10,607 nt of DNA from Anaerolineales bacterium UBA2317. Its GTDB lineage: Bacteria; Chloroflexota; Anaerolineae; Anaerolineales; Villigracilaceae. A program made the translations under genes and the position numbers. Under the pieces are notes generated by a model, which worked only from the letters and a program-made list of their open reading frames with translations, made no database searches and was not told the origin of the DNA. Shown piece by piece: positions 5,406 through 10,607 of the stretch (position 1 is the first letter of the stretch; each line of letters starts with the position of its first letter). The stretch lies in assembly GCA_002345215.1 (NCBI GenBank), contig DDVH01000006.1:153463-164069 (forward strand), given 5' to 3'.

Positions 5406-6749
5406 TTACATCTCCTTCAACACTTCAACAAGCGCATCAATTTCTTCTTTGCTATTCATTTCGGTAACAGCAACAAGCAAATGATTTTTTAATTCTGGAT
5501 AATCATTACCCAAATCATAGCCGCCGAGAATTCCGTGATCCAACAAGTATTGATTCACTTCACTAGCAGGCTTCGGACATTCCAAAGTAAATTCATGGAA
5601 GAAAGGTTCGCTAGAAAATAATTTGAAGCCTTTAAGTTTGCTCAATTCATTCGCGGCATAATGTGCTTTTTGATAACAAAGATTTGCAACTTCTTTCAAG
5701 CCTTCTTTGCCAAGCACAGACATATAAACCGAAGCCGCAAGCGCAAGCAAACCTTGATTGGTACAAATATTTGAAGTGGCACGTTCACGTTTGATATGTT
5801 GTTCGCGCGCAGTTAACGTCAACACATACGAACGTTGTCCGCGCACATCCATCGTTTCACCAACCAAACGCCCAGCCATTTTATGCACATAAGATTTTTT
5901 TGTTGTAAAAAATCCAAGATACGGTCCGCCATACCAAATTGGAATGCCAAATGGTTGCGCTTCACCGACAACCATATCCGCGCCCATTTCGCCTGGTGTT
6001 TTCAACATCAACAACGCTGTTGGATTTGCAACTACACAAACCAACGCGCCTTTTGCATGGGCATCATCAATTACTTTTTTATAATCAAAGATGCGACCCA
6101 AAAAATCTGGATATTGAATGATGACAATCATCGTGTTTTCATCAATATAGGAAGTTAACGATTCAGGACTAAGGGTGAGGTTGGTTTCTTCATCTCCAAC
6201 AGTTTCTATGCCCATGCCTTGTGTGTACGTATCAACTACATCGCGATATTGTGGATGCAATGCAGGTGACATCACGATTCGTTTTCTTTTTCCGCGATAT
6301 TGTGCATAAGCCAAACTAACTGCTTCTGCTGTTGCAGTTGCTCCATCATAATGAGATGCGTTGGATACATCCATGCCTGTTAAGTTTGCCATCAATGATT
6401 GAAATTCAAATACGGCTTGTAATGTGCCTTGTGAAATTTCAGGTTGATATGGCGTGTAGGCTGTGTAAAATTCTCCGCGCCTGAGCATATGGTCAACAAC
6501 CGATGGAACATAATGATTGTATGCACCTGCACCAAGAAAAGAAACTAAATCTTGACGAACATTTTCATTGCTCATTGCCATTTCATTAAGATGCGCGGCG
6601 GCTTCCATTTCAGTCAATGCTGGTGGAAGATTTAATTTTGGAAAGCGATGTTTTTTGGGAACTGCGTCGAATAAATCATCTAATGATTTAACGCCGACAG
6701 TTTCAAGCATCGCCTCCGTTTCTGCGGGGGAAGTGGGGATAAAAGTCAT
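5406..6749 (-). CDS. gcvPA: Glycine dehydrogenase (decarboxylating) subunit 1, P-protein alpha half
   Basis: A 447-aa partner of GcvPB; like other GcvPA proteins it has the aminotransferase-type fold but not the PLP lysine. Recognisable segments are FIPTSPAETEAMLETVGV at the N terminus, SFLGAGAYNHYVPSVVDHM, GEFYTAYTPYQPEISQGTLQAVFEFQ and NASHYDGATATAEA, all standard for the family. A TTG-initiated reading five codons longer (from 6764) is possible, but the extra residues come from the upstream repeat array. The ATG at 6749 has GGAG 9 nt upstream and gives the canonical MTFIP-type N terminus, so I use it. About 120 nt of repeat-rich DNA separates it from gcvH. Confidence 0.95.
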   Translation of the reverse strand: MTFIPTSPAETEAMLETVGVKSLDDLFDAVPKKHRFPKLNLPPALTEMEAAAHLNEMAMSNENVRQDLVSFLGAGAYNHYVPSVVDHMLRRGEFYTAYTPYQPEISQGTLQAVFEFQSLMANLTGMDVSNASHYDGATATAEAVSLAYAQYRGKRKRIVMSPALHPQYRDVVDTYTQGMGIETVGDEETNLTLSPESLTSYIDENTMIVIIQYPDFLGRIFDYKKVIDDAHAKGALVCVVANPTALLMLKTPGEMGADMVVGEAQPFGIPIWYGGPYLGFFTTKKSYVHKMAGRLVGETMDVRGQRSYVLTLTAREQHIKRERATSNICTNQGLLALAASVYMSVLGKEGLKEVANLCYQKAHYAANELSKLKGFKLFSSEPFFHEFTLECPKPASEVNQYLLDHGILGGYDLGNDYPELKNHLLVAVTEMNSKEEIDALVEVLKEM

Positions 6750-6763
6750 AATATTGGTCTCCA

Positions 6764-6827
6764 AGTCTTAAAGGTCTGAAAAGTCTAAATAGTCTTAAAG
6801 GTCTGAAAAGTCTAAATGGTCTTATTC
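6764..6827. repeat. GTCT nonamer array (7 units) including a perfect 27-nt tandem duplication, upstream of gcvPA
   Basis: GTCT occurs at 6765, 6774, 6783, 6792, 6801, 6810 and 6819, exactly every 9 nt. Bases 6764-6790 and 6791-6817 are identical 27-nt copies, each of three nonamers (GTCTTAAAG, GTCTGAAAA, GTCTAAAT plus one base). In the gcv transcript (minus strand) this is the AGAC arm. Its last unit reaches the GGAG ribosome binding site of gcvPA. Confidence 0.9.
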
Positions 6828-6840
6828 GTTAGAATGATTT

Positions 6841-6885
6841 GACCAGTGAGACCTGTTAGACCAGTTTGACTAATGAGACCTAGCT
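6841..6885. repeat. GAC nonamer array (5 units), inverted relative to the GTCT array, running into the end of gcvH
   Basis: GAC occurs at 6841, 6850, 6859, 6868 and 6877, exactly every 9 nt, four of the five as GACC. It is the opposite orientation of the array at 6764-6827, separated by 13 nt, so the transcript carries a GGTC arm, a short loop and a GACC arm that can pair at every ninth base. The leftmost units lie in the intergenic space and the rightmost encode the last residues and stop of gcvH. Confidence 0.88.
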
Positions 6886-7247
6886 GCACTATCGGCTTCG
6901 TATGCGGCGGAATCCATTAAGTCACCGGCTGTACCGCCTTCAATTTGAATCATCCATGCTTCGCCAAAGGGATCGCTGTTAATGAGTTCAGGTTTTTCAA
7001 CAACACCTTTATTGACTTTGCTTACTTTTCCAGAAGCAGGTGCATAAATTTCTGCAGAGGCTTTGACTGATTCAACAGAGGCAATTGGTTTGCCTGCTGT
7101 GATGTCTTCACCTTCGTCTACTAAAATTTCTACAAAGACAATGTCAGAGAGTTGGCTTTGAGCAAAGTCAGTGATGCCAACTTTGCCACTGGCAGGGTCG
7201 AACCATTCGTCAGATTTTGCATATTTCAAATTGGATGGGGTGTTCAT
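6870..7247 (-). CDS. gcvH: Glycine cleavage system H protein
   Basis: A 125-aa lipoyl-carrier protein that shuttles the aminomethyl intermediate between P, T and L proteins. The lipoyl hairpin ASVESVKASAEIYAPASGKV places the lipoylated lysine at K62. HEW-type N-terminal YAKSDEWFDPASGKVGITDFAQSQLSDIVFVE and C-terminal NSDPFGEAWMIQIE are conserved. The ATG at 7247 follows AAAGGAG with 7-nt spacing. It is the first gene after the glycine riboswitch and terminator. The final residues (RSH and stop) are encoded by units of the periodic array, so the extreme C terminus may have been rewritten by that repeat. gcvT is not adjacent. Confidence 0.96.
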   Translation of the reverse strand: MNTPSNLKYAKSDEWFDPASGKVGITDFAQSQLSDIVFVEILVDEGEDITAGKPIASVESVKASAEIYAPASGKVSKVNKGVVEKPELINSDPFGEAWMIQIEGGTAGDLMDSAAYEADSAARSH

Positions 7248-7273
7248 GTTTTATCTCCTTTGTATGTAGCGAA

Positions 7274-7311
7274 TCAAAAAGGACGCACGAATCTATATTC
7301 GCGCGTCCTCT
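7274..7311 (-). terminator. Riboswitch-controlled intrinsic terminator before gcvH
   Basis: GGACGCGCGAAT and ATTCGTGCGTCC (minus strand; 7308-7297 and 7292-7281) form a 12-bp stem with one G-U pair and a 4-nt loop, followed by TTTTT (7280-7276). The basal extension (AGAG with UUU) would use the same CAGAG bases that close P1 of aptamer 2. This is the expected arrangement for a glycine-ON expression platform, in which ligand-stabilised P1 weakens the terminator. Confidence 0.85.
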
Positions 7312-7566
7312 GTAATGGAACCTGAGAGATTAGTTTAGTCTTTTGGTCTTATTAGTCAATTAGTCTAAGTGGTCTGACTAGTGAGACCTTTAGACCAATT
7401 AGACTTGTTCGACTTTTTGACTAACTTTACACCGTCGGTATCTCTTGCGAGAATTTTCCAGAGTGATGATTCGGTTGTTGGGTCCTTTTGCCTGAGAGAT
7501 TCATCTGGGTTCGCTTATTCCAGATTTGCACCTTCGGCGCTCTTGTTCAGAGTCTCTTCCCAACAA
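7308..7566 (-). promoter_or_regulatory. Tandem glycine riboswitch (two aptamers) controlling gcvH-gcvPA-gcvPB
   Basis: Aptamer 1 (7566-7475) is closed by P1 TTGTTGGG/CCCAACAA. It contains CGCCGAAGGTGCAA (within 7540-7526), a short P3 hairpin (ATCTGG/CCAGAT, 11-nt loop) and CTCTCAGGCAAAAGGAC, all hallmarks of the class. A 10-nt linker leads to aptamer 2 (7464-7308), closed by CTCTG/CAGAG. It contains a GCAA-capped P2, ACCGACGGTGTAA (7439-7427, slightly off the ACCGAAGG-GCAA consensus) and CTCTCAGG (7328-7321). Between these last two, the P3 arm spans about 95 nt (7426-7332) because it contains a GTC/GAC repeat array. The terminator follows immediately. Known glycine riboswitches of this type switch gcv genes on when glycine is abundant. 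Confidence 0.93.
7332..7426. repeat. GTC/GAC periodic palindromic array inserted in P3 of glycine aptamer 2
   Basis: On the plus strand GTC occurs at 7338, 7346, 7355, 7363 and 7372 (steps 8, 9, 8, 9), then GAC at 7376, 7385, 7393, 7402, 7411 and 7419 (steps 9, 8, 9, 9, 8). The outer ends (GACTAACT at 7419-7426 and AGTTTAGTC at 7332-7340) pair over 8 bp with one bulge and form the base of P3. Inside, short RGTC/GAYY helices recur at each step, separated by internal loops. The architecture is that of the array between gcvH and gcvPA. Confidence 0.88.
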
Positions 7567-7585
7567 GTCCGTTTAATTAATATCC

Positions 7586-7614
7586 ATTGTATGGGTGAGA
7601 GAGAGCAAAGTCAA
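7586..7614 (-). promoter_or_regulatory. Promoter of the gcv operon
   Basis: TTGACT (7614-7609) and TACAAT (7591-7586) have the ideal 17-nt spacer. Initiation would fall about 12-15 nt before aptamer 1. The -35 begins only 8 nt after the sulfatase stop, and no terminator lies between, so sulfatase transcripts can run into the riboswitch. Confidence 0.85.
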
Positions 7615-7621
7615 GGGGGAA

Positions 7622-8959
7622 TTAAGGTTGATTAGTTGTTGGTATTCTCTCTTCTTCTAAATATTGTTTTAGTTGTGCAATGATTTCTTGATATTGTGAA
7701 TCATTAATCATGTTATCCATTTGGAATGGGTCAAGAGTCAAATTATAAAATTCGGATAAATCACCATATGTTTCGATATAAATCATGTCACCAGTATGCA
7801 CAGCAGACCAATGACCTCGATCGGGCCAGGCTTCAAGTAAGAGTTTATCTCTCCATTCAACATTTCCATTTAATAAACCAACTAATGAAAGCCCATCTAC
7901 TGTTTTGGGCATACGAGTTTCTGATAATTCATAAATTGTGGGAGCAATATCAATGTTGGCGACTAAGTTTTCTGTATCCACGTAGGGAACAGGTACAAGG
8001 TCAGGATAACGAAGCGCGAATGGGACTCGAACCGATTCTTCATAGGCTGTACTTTTGGAAGTCAGACGATGTTCGCCCCAATGTTTTCCATTATCCGAAA
8101 GAAAAATAATGACCGTATTATCTAATTCACCAATTTCTTCCAGTTTGTTGATAATGTCTGGAATGGTTCGGTCCAAGGCAGTCAGTGTTAAGATTTGACG
8201 ACGGCGAGTTTTTTCAAGTCCGTCTATATCTTCTGAACTTAATAAGTTTTGATTTGCAATAGATAATGGTTTATCAGAAACATCTTCTTCATTAAAATTT
8301 TCTGGACGGTGAGGTGGCAAATCAGTAAGTGTGTTTACATCTTCTTGTGCGGGTGTAAATGGTGCATGAGGTGCATTAGGTGCATAAATTAAGAAAAATG
8401 GTTTTCTTTGATTACGGGCATCATCTAAAAATTGGATGACGTAATCTCGAAACAAATAGGTGGAGTAGCCTGTATGTTTCGACCAAGTGCCATTTACATC
8501 TAAATCGGGGTCGTAATAATGTTTGAGTGTTCCGCCCCAAAATGAAACCCAATAGTCATATTCATAACGAGTTTCACCTTTCCATGAATTTAAGTATTTA
8601 CCCACTAAGCCTGTGTAATATCCATTGCGATGAATATCTTCGACCATTGTTTTCATCTCAAGCGAATCTTCATTTACGTATACTTGATGATTGTGTGCAT
8701 ACATTCCTGTTAATATGCTAGCGCGGCTTGGACAACAAAATGGGGTTGTGACATAACCTCTTTCAAAAGTAACGCCTTGGTCAAAAATTAATGCTTGGGT
8801 ATTGGGCATGTATTGCATCGTGTCAAAGCGTTGGTCGTCTGTCACGATGATTAAGAAGTTTGGGCGTTCATCATTAAAGCGTGGGATTGCTTGACAGGCT
8901 GATAATATAAAAATCCCCACCATAAAAAGCTGAAAAAACTTGTATTTATTTTTAAACAT
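7622..8959 (-). CDS. Sulfatase-family lipoprotein (type I, formylglycine-dependent)
   Basis: A 445-aa protein beginning with a lipoprotein signal: charged MFKNKYK, a hydrophobic stretch, and lipobox LSAC with C22 as the lipidated residue, so it is anchored outside the cytoplasmic membrane. The sulfatase domain starts RPNFLIIVTDDQR (metal-binding D41, D42). FCCPSRASILTG (74-85) holds the CxPSR formylglycine motif, with C75 as the residue to be oxidised. LSDNGKHWGEH carries the second metal and substrate cluster, and NAPHAPF a conserved His. No maturase is in the window and the sulfated substrate cannot be assigned. The ATG at 8959 has AAAGGA upstream, and a -10-like TACAAT lies at 8986-8981 without a clear -35. 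The stop is 8 nt before the gcv promoter. Confidence 0.9.
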   Translation of the reverse strand: MFKNKYKFFQLFMVGIFILSACQAIPRFNDERPNFLIIVTDDQRFDTMQYMPNTQALIFDQGVTFERGYVTTPFCCPSRASILTGMYAHNHQVYVNEDSLEMKTMVEDIHRNGYYTGLVGKYLNSWKGETRYEYDYWVSFWGGTLKHYYDPDLDVNGTWSKHTGYSTYLFRDYVIQFLDDARNQRKPFFLIYAPNAPHAPFTPAQEDVNTLTDLPPHRPENFNEEDVSDKPLSIANQNLLSSEDIDGLEKTRRRQILTLTALDRTIPDIINKLEEIGELDNTVIIFLSDNGKHWGEHRLTSKSTAYEESVRVPFALRYPDLVPVPYVDTENLVANIDIAPTIYELSETRMPKTVDGLSLVGLLNGNVEWRDKLLLEAWPDRGHWSAVHTGDMIYIETYGDLSEFYNLTLDPFQMDNMINDSQYQEIIAQLKQYLEEERIPTTNQP

Positions 8960-8981
8960 CTTATTCCTTTCTGAAATAAGA
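8959..8981 (-). promoter_or_regulatory. Small hairpin holding the sulfatase Shine-Dalgarno in its loop
   Basis: TCTTATT (8981-8975) and AATAAGA (8965-8959) form a 7-bp stem whose 9-nt loop contains AAAGG, the SD, and whose last base is the A of the start codon. The stem is all but one A-U, so it is weak. Whether it matters is open. Confidence 0.4.
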
Positions 8982-8999
8982 TTGTATCAAAAAATAAAA

Positions 9000-9485
9000 T
9001 TACCCCATTAAAACTTTCTGTGTTGCCTTAAATGCCAATTGTGGCAAATTATTTCTCTCAAACCACTCCACTGCATCAGCATCATCAGCCGGAGACATTT
9101 CACCACTTATCACTTCTGCTGAATATACAATCACAAAATCAGCGCCGCGTTCATGTTCACGCCCTGCGATTACGTCTAAAACTTTTTTTATCTTTACAAC
9201 TAAATTTGTTTCTTCAAAACATTCACGCGCGGCGGCTTCAGCAGGATCTTCATCAGCATTGATGAAACCCGCTGGTAAAGTCCATAAACCGCGAAAGGGT
9301 TCATTGACACGACGCACAAGCAAAACGCGGCTATCCTTTTCTATCAGAACAGCCGCGGCAACTTTTGGGTCTTGAAAATAAATGAAACCACATTGCGGGC
9401 AAACAGGGCGAACCTTGCCAAACTTTTCTACATGATTCACTTCACCCCCACATCTCATACAAAATTTGACTGGTCTCATTTCCAT
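9000..9485 (-). CDS. Nudix hydrolase with N-terminal zinc ribbon
   Basis: A 161-aa protein. Residues 9-32 form a four-Cys zinc ribbon (CMRCG and CPQCG). The Nudix box is G73-x5-E79-x7-R87-E-x-x-E-E-T-N-L95 (GFINADEDPAEAAARECFEETNL), complete except that the usual Gly near the end is Asn. The catalytic REXXEE is intact, so pyrophosphatase activity on a nucleotide-type substrate is expected. The zinc ribbon plus LVRR..EPFRGLWTLPAGF resembles the NADH/ADP-ribose pyrophosphatase side of the family, but the substrate is unknown. The start overlaps the anti-sigma gene: ATG at 9485 gives a 10-nt overlap, while a second in-frame ATG at 9479 gives an ATGA overlap. No clear SD favours either, so translation is probably coupled. 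Confidence 0.9.
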   Translation of the reverse strand: MEMRPVKFCMRCGGEVNHVEKFGKVRPVCPQCGFIYFQDPKVAAAVLIEKDSRVLLVRRVNEPFRGLWTLPAGFINADEDPAEAAARECFEETNLVVKIKKVLDVIAGREHERGADFVIVYSAEVISGEMSPADDADAVEWFERNNLPQLAFKATQKVLMG

Positions 9486-10171
9486 TTACTAGAGGCAGAT
9501 TGACGCATGATGTATAAACTTAACCCACCAATCAAACTGATGACTAAAAATAGAATTATCCAATTGAAAGGAATCGGCGCTTCATTCGTGACTTCAACTT
9601 GATTCTCTGAACCTTCAGCAGAATCTTGCGCGAATGTTTCTGGCTCGGCTTCTTTTGGTTTGGGTGTTTCTTCAGTAGTGCGTGCTGTCTCTGTGCTTTG
9701 TGGAAGTGGCTCTGCAGGAGCTTCGGTTGCGGCGGCATCTGCAGGGGCTGATTCAAACATCATTGCTTCTTCTGTGGCAGGGGCTTCTGCCGCGGCTGGG
9801 GCACCACCTCCGCCACTACCAAACCCGAAAGTAAATTGTGGTGCACTAAAACTGACATACGGTGATAATGCATTGACTGAGAATGAGAATACCAGCAACA
9901 TAGTCGCAAAAATTGTTGCGAGTCTAAATAGTGGATATGTTCTTGGCATGGGCGGTTTGAGCCCAACCATTTTCCGAGTCAGTGTAAAGTTTTTGGGTGA
10001 TTTGCGTTTGGGGAGAAATTTAAGAATGTTTCGGGCAGAAGAAAGGTCGCTTAAAACAGAATCAAGCTCAGCGTCAGATTCGAGGCGGGCTTTTAATCGC
10101 TTTGATTCTGATTCGCTGAGTTGTCCATCTAAATAGGCTGAGAGGTTTTCGATATCTCTAAAATTTTTCAT
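9476..10171 (-). CDS. Putative anti-sigma factor, two membrane helices
   Basis: A 231-aa protein directly downstream of, and overlapping (ATGA), an ECF sigma gene. The N-terminal part (LSAYLDGQLSESESKRLKARLESDAEL) is the typical helical start of zf-HC2/RskA-like anti-sigma domains, but the HxxxCxxC zinc motif is absent; the protein has no Cys. Membrane helices are at about 82-103 (FRLATIFATMLLVFSFSVNAL) and 204-222 (WIILFLVISLIGGLSLYIM). Between them is a low-complexity, Gly-, Ala-, Pro- and Glu-rich segment (about 115-195), presumably extracytoplasmic. With two helices the C-terminal MRQSASSKWK tail would return to the cytoplasm. It probably holds the sigma factor at the membrane until an envelope signal; that role is inferred mainly from position. 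Confidence 0.75.
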   Translation of the reverse strand: MKNFRDIENLSAYLDGQLSESESKRLKARLESDAELDSVLSDLSSARNILKFLPKRKSPKNFTLTRKMVGLKPPMPRTYPLFRLATIFATMLLVFSFSVNALSPYVSFSAPQFTFGFGSGGGGAPAAAEAPATEEAMMFESAPADAAATEAPAEPLPQSTETARTTEETPKPKEAEPETFAQDSAEGSENQVEVTNEAPIPFNWIILFLVISLIGGLSLYIMRQSASSKWK

Positions 10172-10607
10172 CGGCTTTTCTCATTTAGACGAAATGTTTG
10201 CGGTAAAAGTTCCTCAAATGAACGTAAACATTCACGCAATCTTAAGCGTGCGCGGGCTAATCTGCTTTTGATTGTGCCAAGTGGAACGCGTGCGGATGTT
10301 GCGACTTCGCTGTAATCCATACCTTGAATATCGGCGAGGACGACGACTGTGCGAAACTCATTGGGAAGTGCATCGAGACAATGTTGGATGGCGTGTTCGA
10401 GTTCATCGGCTTCTGCTTTTTGGGCAGGAGTCATGTTTTTATCTTCAAGCCATTTGGGTGAATCAATTTCTTCGCCATCGTTTGTTTCAGGTTCGAGGGG
10501 AGTGGTGGGTCTGCGTTTTTGACGGCGCAATTCGTCGGAACAAGCGGTGGTGACGGGACGCATTATCCATGCTTTGAAGCAGCCACCACGAAATGATGAG
10601 ATGCTTG
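10168..10607 (-). CDS. ECF-type RNA polymerase sigma factor, C-terminal part (5' end outside window)
   Basis: The minus-strand frame stays open through the window edge, so the internal ATG at 10563 is not the start. Codons upstream of it read GGCFKAWI, continuing into MRPVTTACSDELRRQKRRP, which is the end of sigma region 2 (FKAWLYRIATNACYDELRRRKRR in typical ECF factors). Region 4 follows a variable acidic linker: ALPNEFRTVVVLADIQGMDYSEVATSARVPLGTIKSRLARARLRLRECL, with the HTH over YSEVATSARVPLGTIKSRLARAR. About 145 residues are visible. It overlaps the anti-sigma gene by 4 nt (ATGA). As a group, ECF factors respond to envelope or oxidative stress; the specific signal is unknown. Confidence 0.92.
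   Translation of the reverse strand, partial: SISSFRGGCFKAWIMRPVTTACSDELRRQKRRPTTPLEPETNDGEEIDSPKWLEDKNMTPAQKAEADELEHAIQHCLDALPNEFRTVVVLADIQGMDYSEVATSARVPLGTIKSRLARARLRLRECLRSFEELLPQTFRLNEKSR

Noticed and set aside
3916..6749. Frameshifted single-chain glycine dehydrogenase
   Set aside because: The two ORFs have proper starts, stops and RBSs and match the known two-subunit GcvPA/GcvPB form, so this is not a broken gcvP.
6750..6764. TTG start five codons upstream of gcvPA
   Set aside because: The extra residues are encoded by the repeat array and overlap the GGAG ribosome binding site; the ATG at 6749 gives the normal GcvPA N terminus.
6764..7426. Periodic GTC/GAC arrays considered as a CRISPR array
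   Set aside because: Units are 8-9 nt with a 3-4-nt core, there are no 20-40-nt unique spacers, and no cas genes are present.
9660..10136. 158-codon plus-strand open frame, Ala/Gly/Ser-rich
   Set aside because: It mirrors the low-complexity part of the anti-sigma gene on the other strand; the composition comes from that.
10561..10563. ATG at 10563 as start of the sigma factor
   Set aside because: The frame is open to the window edge, and the preceding codons encode the conserved FKAW part of region 2, so the real start is outside.

Overview
The window looks like a moderately AT-rich bacterial chromosome segment. Its gene content suits an Anaerolineae-type Chloroflexi, but that assignment is an inference from gene mix and style (GTAGGGGCGAGG-type palindrome, DUF1786 protein, split P-protein with a tandem glycine riboswitch); no marker gene is present. 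Apart from the 3' end of an M48 peptidase at the left edge, every gene is on the minus strand, so the window is best read from right to left.

Right end (about 10607-7622): a partial ECF sigma factor, a two-TM putative anti-sigma factor and a zinc-ribbon Nudix hydrolase overlap end to start as one translationally coupled operon. A lipoprotein sulfatase with a complete formylglycine motif follows.

Centre (7614-3867): a glycine cleavage operon, gcvH-gcvPA-gcvPB. It has a near-consensus promoter, a tandem-aptamer glycine riboswitch and an intrinsic terminator just before gcvH, and a second terminator after gcvPB. gcvT and lpd are not in the window. Both sides of gcvH carry a strange periodic array: GTC(T) every 8-9 nt in one arm, then GAC(C) every 8-9 nt in the opposite arm. 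One array lies inside the P3 hairpin of the second riboswitch aptamer and swells it to about 95 nt. The other runs from the last codons of gcvH up to the gcvPA ribosome binding site.

Left-centre (3828-821): a single SAM methyltransferase gene with its own promoter and terminator, then a coupled pair. The pair is a ferritin-like/VIT1 membrane protein (probable iron or manganese transporter) and a DUF1786 protein of unknown function with an actin-like-ATPase-style N terminus. The DUF1786 gene holds two 7-nt-period arrays and a perfect 13-bp inverted repeat within its reading frame.

Left end (816-1): an ArsR/SmtB repressor with a run of four cysteines in its sensor region, a near-perfect promoter with an inverted repeat between -35 and -10, and almost no 5' leader. 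Past its terminator lies an unannotated 26-residue peptide gene with 7 cysteines, a perfect Shine-Dalgarno and an upstream 14-bp perfect palindrome. Together these look like a compact thiol/metal-responsive module. The most unusual material is (1) the periodic GTC/GAC arrays, especially the one in the riboswitch, and (2) the ArsR plus Cys-rich micropeptide pair.
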